Source: JBGAWK01 sp044227665
Lineage (GTDB): Bacteria > Bacteroidota > Bacteroidia > Chitinophagales > JADIYW01
Assembly (NCBI GenBank): GCA_044227665.1
Contig: JBGAWK010000043.1
Location: forward strand, 1 to 21,253
Direction of reading: 5' to 3'
DNA length: 21,253 nucleotides
The notes below the pieces were generated by a model, which made no database searches, was not told where the DNA came from, and saw only the letters and a program-made list of their open reading frames with translations. Positions 6,460 to 12,426 of the stretch are shown here, piece after piece; the first letter of the stretch is position 1; each line of letters starts with the position of its first letter. Position numbers and translations under genes: made by a program.

Positions 6460-7278
6460 ATGAAATATATCCTGTATATAGGCATATTCCTGATTTCTGC
6501 TTGTAGTAGGGAGTATAATCAGGTGATGAAGAGTACTGACTTGGAGTATAAGAAAGATGCCGCCCTCAAATTCTATGAAAAAGAGGAATACGATAAGGTG
6601 ATACCCATACTGGAAGAATATCTTACTTATTTCAAGGGTACGAATACCACAGAAGATTTGCTGTACAAATTTGCCTACAGCTACTATATGCAAGAAGATT
6701 ATATATTGAGTGCCTTTTATTTCAAGAATTACCTCAATAACTATTCGCATGGACCCAAAGCAGAAATGGCAGCATTTATGATGGCTGAAAGTTACAAACA
6801 GGAATCGCCAAGGTATTCACTGGATCAAACTAATACAGCAAAGGCTATTACGGCCTATATCAATTTTGTAGATGCCTACCCCAATAGTGGCAAGATTCCA
6901 GATGCTAATAAAGCCATAGATGAGTTGAGAGCAAAATTGCACAAGAAAGCTTATGAAAGTGCCTATCTCTATTTCAAGACCAAGCAATATCAGGCGGCAG
7001 CAGTATCCTTCAAAGCGCTACTGAAGGATTATCCCGAAATAAAGGAGAAAGACAAAATCCAATATTATATTGTAAAAAGTTTTAAGCTGTACGCTGATAA
7101 CAGCTATGATTTCAAGAAGTTAGAGCGCTATAACGATGCTGTCAAAGAATATCAAATCTTTAAAGAGAAGTATCCTCAAAGCCAATATGGTGAAGAACTC
7201 AAAAATATTTACGATATTTGCGCCAAAGAAATTCAAAAAATAGAAAATAATGATGGACAAAAAGAAGGAAGACTTTAA
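6460..7278 (+). CDS. bamD: Outer membrane protein assembly lipoprotein BamD
   Basis: BamD is the TPR-type lipoprotein of the BAM complex that inserts beta-barrel proteins into the outer membrane. From ATG 6460 the product is 272 residues with a lipoprotein signal peptide, MKYILYIGIFLISAC, lipobox LISAC and lipidated Cys15. TPR-like helices follow: KDAALKFYEKEEYDKVIPILEEY, then LLYKFAYSYYMQEDYILSAFYFKNYL, the family hallmark, then KAITAYINFVDAYPNS, YLYFKTKQYQAAAVSFKALLKDYP and YNDAVKEYQIFKEKYP. The frame is open to 6355, but the extension has no signal peptide and overlaps the promoter. The next gene overlaps its end by up to 29 bases. The order bamD - omega - coaBC is conserved in Bacteroidota. 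Confidence 0.92.
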   Translation: MKYILYIGIFLISACSREYNQVMKSTDLEYKKDAALKFYEKEEYDKVIPILEEYLTYFKGTNTTEDLLYKFAYSYYMQEDYILSAFYFKNYLNNYSHGPKAEMAAFMMAESYKQESPRYSLDQTNTAKAITAYINFVDAYPNSGKIPDANKAIDELRAKLHKKAYESAYLYFKTKQYQAAAVSFKALLKDYPEIKEKDKIQYYIVKSFKLYADNSYDFKKLERYNDAVKEYQIFKEKYPQSQYGEELKNIYDICAKEIQKIENNDGQKEGRL

Positions 7279-7585
7279 GGCTATATCTCCTTTTATAGAG
7301 CCTAGAAATTTGGACGAGATTGCTAACAAAACGGGTAATCTCTATGAATCTATCAATGTGATATGTCGCCGTTCGGAGCAACTGAATAATAGATTGAAGG
7401 AAGAATTACATAAAAAATTGGAAGAATTCGCCTCTCATACCGACAACTTAGAAGAAGTTTTTGAGAATAGAGAGCAAATAGAAATCTCCAAATACTACGA
7501 GAAAATGCCTAAGGTGACAGTGCAATCTATCAATGAATTTCTCGCAGACGAGTTACAAATGACTTATAAAGAAGCCGAGGAGTAA
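7250..7585 (+). CDS. rpoZ: RNA polymerase omega-like subunit (Bacteroidota RpoZ)
   Basis: The product is 111 residues and cytoplasmic. The segment NLYESINVICRRSEQLNN followed by RLKEELHKKLEEF resembles the omega fold core (the family's 'A-x-x-A-R-x-x-Q-L' helix region) as annotated in Bacteroidota between bamD and coaBC. Omega stabilises and assembles the beta-prime subunit of RNA polymerase. The sequence is divergent from proteobacterial omega, and the C-terminal half (EISKYYEKMPKVTVQSINEF) is lineage-specific, so position carries part of the assignment. Two Met codons, 7250 and 7253, compete for the start; both overlap the bamD 3' end. One base separates its stop from coaBC, so translational coupling across all three genes is likely. 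Confidence 0.78.
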   Translation: MMDKKKEDFKAISPFIEPRNLDEIANKTGNLYESINVICRRSEQLNNRLKEELHKKLEEFASHTDNLEEVFENREQIEISKYYEKMPKVTVQSINEFLADELQMTYKEAEE

Positions 7586-7586
7586 T

Positions 7587-8795
7587 ATGTCCCTATCGGG
7601 AAAAAAAATACTGGTAGGTGTTACCGGAAGTATAGCTGCTTACAAGGCAGCTATTTTTATTAGAGGCTTAGTCAAAGCAGGAGCAGAAGTGCAAGTAATA
7701 CTTTCTCCCGATGCCGAGGGTTTTGTCTCTCCGCTTACATTTTCTACCCTCAGCAAGAGGCCCTGCCTTTCCCGCTATGTAAATACAGATGGAAGTACTT
7801 GGAATAATCATGTACATCATGCCTTATGGGCAGATGCTATGGTAATATATCCGGCCACTATGCATACGATTGCCAAGATAAGCCAAGGCATTTGCGACAA
7901 CCTGCTTATGGCTATCTGTTTTTCTACGAGATGTCCTGTGTTTATAGCTCCGGCTATGGATGAAGATATGTGGAAACACCCTTCCAATAAGGCAAATTTA
8001 GAAATAATAAGAGGATGGCAACGCCATGAAGTATGGGCAGTGCAGTCAGGAGAGTTGGCATCAGGACTTATAGGAGAGGGGCGCGTCTTAGAACCTGAAG
8101 AAGCTATAAGCAATCTTACTAATTTTTTTTTATCCAGCCATAAGCTTCAAGGCAAAAAAATAGTCGTTACCGCCGGCCCTACTTATGAATCCTTAGATCC
8201 TGTGCGTTTCATAGGCAACCACTCCTCAGGAAAGATGGGGCTTGCTATAGCAGAAGCTACACAACGCTACGGTGCTGAGGTGCATCTTATCATGGGTGAA
8301 GGGGGCGTGCATACCCATACATCTTTTCCTACCTACTATGTGGGCAGTGCCATGCAGATGTGTGCAGAAGCCCAAAAACATTTCAGCGACGCAGATATCT
8401 TCATATTCTCGGCTGCAGTGGCGGACTATAGACCCGCAACCGTAGCCACAGAGAAAATTAAAAAATCTGAAGATACCTTTACGATTACTATGGTAAAAAA
8501 CCCTGACATAGCCTCGCTGTTTGGGCAGCAAAAACGTAAAGGGCAACTATCTATAGGCTTTGCCTTAGAGACAGAGCACGAGATAGAACACGCTAGCGCA
8601 AAAATGCAGAAAAAAAATTTCGATGCTATTGTTTTAAACAGCCTCAAAGATAAGGGCGCCGGATTTAGACACGATACCAATAAGATTAAAATTCTAGAAA
8701 AAAATGGACGTGTTTTGGAATATGATTTAAAGTCAAAACATGAAGTTGCTGAAGACATTGTACAATATCTGTTACATGTTTTAAATCAAAAGTAG
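7587..8795 (+). CDS. coaBC: Bifunctional phosphopantothenoylcysteine decarboxylase / phosphopantothenate-cysteine ligase
   Basis: CoaBC carries out two consecutive steps of coenzyme A synthesis: ligation of cysteine to 4'-phosphopantothenate and FMN-dependent decarboxylation to 4'-phosphopantetheine. At 402 residues it is full length. The CoaC flavodomain (about 1-185) begins KKILVGVTGSIAAYK. It has the active-site His75 in NNHVHHALWAD, the PAMDEDMW segment at 122-129 (PAMN in E. coli) and the substrate-flap sequence GELASGLIGEGR at 155-166, where E. coli has the catalytic Cys and this protein has Ser159. CoaB (about 188-402) begins KKIVVTAGPTYESLDPVRFI, with NHSSGKMG at 211-218 and FSAAVADYRP, then KIKK. 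The Asp and Ser variants occur in other Bacteroidota as far as I recall. It ends 14 bases before the opposite-strand gene. Confidence 0.95.
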   Translation: MSLSGKKILVGVTGSIAAYKAAIFIRGLVKAGAEVQVILSPDAEGFVSPLTFSTLSKRPCLSRYVNTDGSTWNNHVHHALWADAMVIYPATMHTIAKISQGICDNLLMAICFSTRCPVFIAPAMDEDMWKHPSNKANLEIIRGWQRHEVWAVQSGELASGLIGEGRVLEPEEAISNLTNFFLSSHKLQGKKIVVTAGPTYESLDPVRFIGNHSSGKMGLAIAEATQRYGAEVHLIMGEGGVHTHTSFPTYYVGSAMQMCAEAQKHFSDADIFIFSAAVADYRPATVATEKIKKSEDTFTITMVKNPDIASLFGQQKRKGQLSIGFALETEHEIEHASAKMQKKNFDAIVLNSLKDKGAGFRHDTNKIKILEKNGRVLEYDLKSKHEVAEDIVQYLLHVLNQK

Positions 8796-8809
8796 AAAAC
8801 TGTACAATA

Positions 8810-9349
8810 TTATCTTTTACTTACACGAAAATGTTTAGTATAAGTAGGGTGAATATTTGCTCCATACATTAGCCAATCCATAATCATCTGTTTGGGTACT
8901 TGCACTTGCTCTACACGCTCAAAAGTGCCGAAAATTCTATCCCAAATCCTTGTCGTAACGCCATGATTCTTTTTTGGATTATGGAAGTGGTGATAAAAGT
9001 GGTGCTTGCGTAAGATAATGAATGGTTTTATAAGTGGTGAAGTGCAATGGTATCTAAGATGGGTAACTTCATACAGGATATAGGTGCCGATATATCCTAG
9101 TATAAATAAGAAGGCTTCGAACTTTGCAATTACAAGACTCAATAGCAGAAACAGTATCGTAGATACGATGGCGGCAATCAAAATCTTTTTATAGATTGGT
9201 ACAAAATAGTTTGCCCTGCCATGATGTAATACATGTTCTCGTTTAAAGAAATTTTTGCCCTTATGCTCGTGTCCAAGGAAACGATGTAATATATATTCCG
9301 TAAATGTCCAACAGATAATGCCAACAAAAAAGTATATCAACATTTGCAT
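8810..9349 (-). CDS. Fatty acid hydroxylase / sterol desaturase superfamily membrane protein
   Basis: This 179-residue integral membrane di-iron enzyme has the histidine clusters of the FA_hydroxylase superfamily: EYILHRFLGHEH (18-29), EHVLHH (38-43), HLRYH (97-101) and RKHHFYHHFHNPKKNH (114-129). The closing GVTTRIWDRIFGTF is characteristic. Hydrophobic segments lie at about 2-20, 55-75 and 78-95. Family members hydroxylate or desaturate fatty acids, sphingolipids, carotenoids or sterols. The short form with a C-terminal NPKKNHGVTT motif is closest to the bacterial fatty acid 2-hydroxylase/carotenoid hydroxylase-like group, but the substrate cannot be told from sequence. It converges on coaBC with no terminator between them and diverges from the LRR protein gene. 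Confidence 0.85.
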   Translation of the reverse strand: MQMLIYFFVGIICWTFTEYILHRFLGHEHKGKNFFKREHVLHHGRANYFVPIYKKILIAAIVSTILFLLLSLVIAKFEAFLFILGYIGTYILYEVTHLRYHCTSPLIKPFIILRKHHFYHHFHNPKKNHGVTTRIWDRIFGTFERVEQVQVPKQMIMDWLMYGANIHPTYTKHFRVSKR

Positions 9350-9470
9350 CTTATCGCTAAAGTAAAAATAAATAATTTATTTTGAAAAAAAAATATTCAA
9401 TAATTTCAATATTTTTACTTTTAATTTATCTAATGCATTTATAATCATATATTTAAAAGAAAATAAATTG

Positions 9471-9507
9471 AAAAAATGACTACATGGGCAAAAAATTGTC
9501 ATTTTTT
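9471..9507. repeat. Inverted repeat in the divergent promoter region
   Basis: Arms AAAAAATGAC (9471-9480) and GTCATTTTTT (9498-9507) are perfect complements with 17 bases between. The right arm runs into the -33 area of the LRR gene promoter. It could be a protein-binding site or a weak hairpin; nothing decides between them. Confidence 0.35.
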
Positions 9508-9524
9508 GTTTTGTAATTAGAATA

Positions 9525-9532
9525 TACTTTTG
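9525..9532 (+). promoter_or_regulatory. -7 element for the LRR protein gene
   Basis: TACTTTTG matches TAnnTTTG and ends 21 bases before the ATG at 9554. A TTG at 9506-9508 lies 16 bases upstream, slightly short of the usual spacing. It argues against a TTG start at 9530, which would overlap this box. Confidence 0.4.
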
Positions 9533-9553
9533 ATTAAACATAGATTTTTGAAA

Positions 9554-12064
9554 ATGAAAAATACAATTAAAACACTCTTCGCAATACTAGCAGTAGTGAT
9601 GTATAGCCACAGCCATGCTCAGGTGGTAAGCATCCCAGATACCAATTTTGTTAAAGCCTTGATAGCTCATGGCGTTGATAATAATAGTGATGGACAGATA
9701 CAAGTAAGTGAGGCAGAGGCGTTAGAATATTTAGAATTAGTTCTTACTGATAATATTCTTGATTATACAGGATTAAATGCTTTTATTAATGTAAGGAATT
9801 TTTCTTGTAATCTCCCTAATTTGACAACCTTAGATTTAAGTGTATTGCCTTTGTTATCAGATATATATTGTGAGTCTACACAATTTACTATATTGGACTT
9901 AAGTGGTTGTTTATCATTGAAAAATTTAGGTATAGGTGGAAGGATAACAATGTTAAATGTAAGTAATTGTTCGGCCTTGGAAAGAATTGACTGTCAAGGA
10001 AATCAATTAACTACTTTGAATGCAAGCAATTGTATTTCATTAAGTTCATTATATTGTTCTAATAACAAATTAACTACTTTGAATGTAAGTGATTGTATTA
10101 ATTTGAAGGATTTAGATTGTTCTTCGAATAGCATATCTTCATTGACTCTCCCTGTTATTAGTACATTAAAGTATTTAGAATGTGAGAATAATCTATTGAA
10201 ATCTCTCGACTTGAGTGGGTGTATAAATTTAATTTATATTAATTGTTCTTCAAATAGAATTTTAGCCTTAGATGTAAATGCTTGTAAATCTTTGACAGAT
10301 TTGCGTTGTAGTTCTAATTTTTTGAAAACCTTGTCGGTGAGAGGTCTTACATCTTTGGTTCATTTGGAATGTTCTAATAATATAATAAACAATTTAGGTT
10401 TGAGTGGATGTACAAACTTGTATACCTTGTATTGCAGTAATAATGTTTTTAAAGTTTTGGATTTAATGTCATGTAAAAACCTTGAAGAATTTCGTTGCCA
10501 AAATGTGACTAGTTTAATTGCATTATATTTTGACCATTGTCCAGATTCCTATGGATTTGGTTTTAAAGTTGATGGGGATGTTAATTTGAGCTATATATGT
10601 TTGAATGACTATGATGATGAGCTAAAAGTTTTCCTTAGCACATATTATTACAGCGGTCTTACACAGCCAATTACCATAGGCTCTTTCTGCTCTTCCACTT
10701 CCGATGGTACATTTTATACACTAAGAGGCAATTCAAGTTATGATAGTGATAACAATGGCTGTGATAGTGCAGATATAGAATTTCCTAATCTAAAATTCAA
10801 AGTTAACATCCTTACTAATTCTGGCTATATCTTCGCAGATGCCAATGGCGATTTCAGTATAGATGTACCACCCAATACCTACACCATCACTCCCCAACTC
10901 AATGAATACTTTGTAGCTACACCTTCTAGCGCAACAGTAACTCTGCCCGATACCATCCTTCCTAGCTTCTGTATTGCGCCCAATGGTATCCACCACGATG
11001 TGGCCATTACCCTAGTGCCACTACGCCCTGCTCGCCCAGGTTTCAGTGATGCCGCCTACAAAATAGTATATACCAACAAAGGCACCCAAACAGAGAACGG
11101 AACTGTTACCTTTGCCTATAACGAAAGTATTGGCGATTATATTTCTGCAACAGTAAGCCCAAACACAATAGCAGAAGGGCTGCTTACCTTTGAGTTTAGC
11201 AATCTCAAAATCTTCGAAAGCCGAGAAATCATCGTCATGATGCGTACCAATTCCCCTTCGGATACGCCGCCAGTAAATGTGGGAGATATCTTGACCTTAA
11301 CCGCAGCTATCAACACGACTAGCGATGACGAAAACTACGACGACAACCAAATGGGCATCAAGCAGACTGTAGTAGGCAGCTACGACCCTAATGACAAAAC
11401 CTGCCTGCAAGGCAATGTCATTACACCAGCTATCATAGGTGAATATGTGGACTATCTGATACGCTTCGAGAATACAGGTACAGCCCCAGCAGAGAATGTC
11501 GTCATCACCGATTATATAGACCTTGTAAAATTCGATATTAGTACTTTGGAGATTACCTCTACCTCACATCCATGTCGCACAATGATAAGCCAAGGCAACA
11601 AGGTACAGTTTGTGTTCCCAAATATCATGCTGCCCTATACTGAACCCGACAAACACGGCTATGTAGCTTTCAAAATCAAGACCTTAAACACCCTCCATGA
11701 AGGCGACAGTCTGAACAATAAAGCCGATATCTACTTCGATTACAACCTACCTGTGGCTACCAACCTCGCCACGTCCATCATACGCACACCTACACCTGTG
11801 AAGCAGAACACCTACAACATACAAATACAGCTCATGCCCAATCCCAATGATGGCAACTTCGTGGTTAGGATAAAAGGCAAAAGCAGCTTCGCCGGGCAAG
11901 TGAAGATATACGACCTTACAGGTGCAGAAGTGTATAGCCAAGGCATCATACATAATGATATAAGTACACATACCATACATGCCGACCTACCCGCAGGCAT
12001 CTATCAGTTACAGCTACAGAGTGATGGCAATAGCTGGACAGAGAAACTGGTGATAGGGCAATAG
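9554..12064 (+). CDS. Secreted leucine-rich-repeat protein with T9SS type A sorting domain
   Basis: From ATG 9554 the product is 836 residues. A signal peptide ends near SHSHAQ (residue ~23). Next is an IPDTNFVKALIAHGVD segment with a Ca-binding-like DNNSDGQIQVSEAE loop (about 27-55), usual at the head of Bacteroidota internalin-like proteins. About twelve 21-residue leucine-rich repeats follow (about 75-330) with consensus LxxLxCxxNxLxxLxLSxC. A Cna-B/SdrD-like segment (SYDSDNNGCDSADIEFPNL) lies around 395-475. The SYDPNDK module (about 607-740) is a conserved domain of T9SS cargo. The C-terminal sorting domain (about 756-836) has LMPNPNDGNF, VKIYDLTGAEVY and LPAGIYQLQLQ. It is exported by Sec, then T9SS, and anchored or released at the cell surface; adhesion or ligand binding is inferred. 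Base composition changes sharply between the LRR half and the C-terminal half. Confidence 0.88.
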   Translation: MKNTIKTLFAILAVVMYSHSHAQVVSIPDTNFVKALIAHGVDNNSDGQIQVSEAEALEYLELVLTDNILDYTGLNAFINVRNFSCNLPNLTTLDLSVLPLLSDIYCESTQFTILDLSGCLSLKNLGIGGRITMLNVSNCSALERIDCQGNQLTTLNASNCISLSSLYCSNNKLTTLNVSDCINLKDLDCSSNSISSLTLPVISTLKYLECENNLLKSLDLSGCINLIYINCSSNRILALDVNACKSLTDLRCSSNFLKTLSVRGLTSLVHLECSNNIINNLGLSGCTNLYTLYCSNNVFKVLDLMSCKNLEEFRCQNVTSLIALYFDHCPDSYGFGFKVDGDVNLSYICLNDYDDELKVFLSTYYYSGLTQPITIGSFCSSTSDGTFYTLRGNSSYDSDNNGCDSADIEFPNLKFKVNILTNSGYIFADANGDFSIDVPPNTYTITPQLNEYFVATPSSATVTLPDTILPSFCIAPNGIHHDVAITLVPLRPARPGFSDAAYKIVYTNKGTQTENGTVTFAYNESIGDYISATVSPNTIAEGLLTFEFSNLKIFESREIIVMMRTNSPSDTPPVNVGDILTLTAAINTTSDDENYDDNQMGIKQTVVGSYDPNDKTCLQGNVITPAIIGEYVDYLIRFENTGTAPAENVVITDYIDLVKFDISTLEITSTSHPCRTMISQGNKVQFVFPNIMLPYTEPDKHGYVAFKIKTLNTLHEGDSLNNKADIYFDYNLPVATNLATSIIRTPTPVKQNTYNIQIQLMPNPNDGNFVVRIKGKSSFAGQVKIYDLTGAEVYSQGIIHNDISTHTIHADLPAGIYQLQLQSDGNSWTEKLVIGQ
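9780..10540 (+). repeat. 63-bp leucine-rich repeat coding array
   Basis: About twelve units of 21 codons can be aligned at the protein level (for example LSSLYCSNNKLTTLNVSDC and the next LKDLDCSSNSISSLTL). The nucleotide units have diverged, so this is an old array rather than a recent tandem expansion. Confidence 0.75.
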
Positions 12065-12101
12065 CCTTCCTATTCGTTCAACGACGAGGAACGAACCCCC
12101 G

Positions 12102-12291
12102 CGTCATTTCGACGACGAAGGAGGAGAAATCTCATTGCTGTTCCCCGTCATTTCGACGACGAAGGAGGAGAAATCTCTTTATGATTCGAAGGTATTCAAT
12201 TTGAGACCTCTCCCTTCGGTCGAGGTGACGGCGTTGCAGTAGTAGTAGTAGGTACTCCTATATGAGATTCCTCACTACATTCGTAATGACG
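12102..12291. repeat. Cluster of four REP-like palindromic units
   Basis: Two identical 32-base direct copies lie at 12102-12133 and 12146-12177, beginning CGTCATTTCGACGACGAAGG and ending GGAGAAATCTC. Two related, diverged units in inverted orientation lie at 12203-12230 and 12264-12291, beginning GAGACCTCTCCCTTCGG and GAGATTCCTCACTACATTCG and both ending in GACGGCGTTG. Opposed units can fold into stem-loops. The rest of the gene-free stretch 12065-12426 holds a short AGT microsatellite (about 12238-12250) and a terminator; I see no reading frame or RNA gene in it. Confidence 0.8.
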
Positions 12292-12370
12292 GCGTTGTAG
12301 GAATAAAAATCTAAATACTCTGTACCCATTTGGTTGTCTGCTTTTCCAAATATTTATATTCCTACCGATA

Positions 12371-12404
12371 TAAAAAGGTGGGGCGACACGTAGTGTCGCC
12401 CCAC
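12371..12404 (-). terminator. Terminator of the M4 metalloprotease gene
   Basis: GTGGGGCGACAC (12378-12389) pairs perfectly with 12393-12404 around a three-base loop. On the minus strand the stem is followed by CCTTTTTATA, giving a classic intrinsic terminator 22 bases beyond the protease stop. Confidence 0.85.
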
Positions 12405-12426
12405 AGCTATGTTGCCATTATGAAGT

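Noticed and set aside
6334..6750. Minus-strand open frame of 138 codons opposite bamD
   Set aside because: It lies antisense to a clear BamD sequence and its translation has no recognisable domain.
12065..12426. Possible CRISPR array from the repeated 32-base units
   Set aside because: Only two identical copies with a 12-base gap exist, the other units are inverted and diverged, and no cas gene is near; a REP-like cluster fits better.
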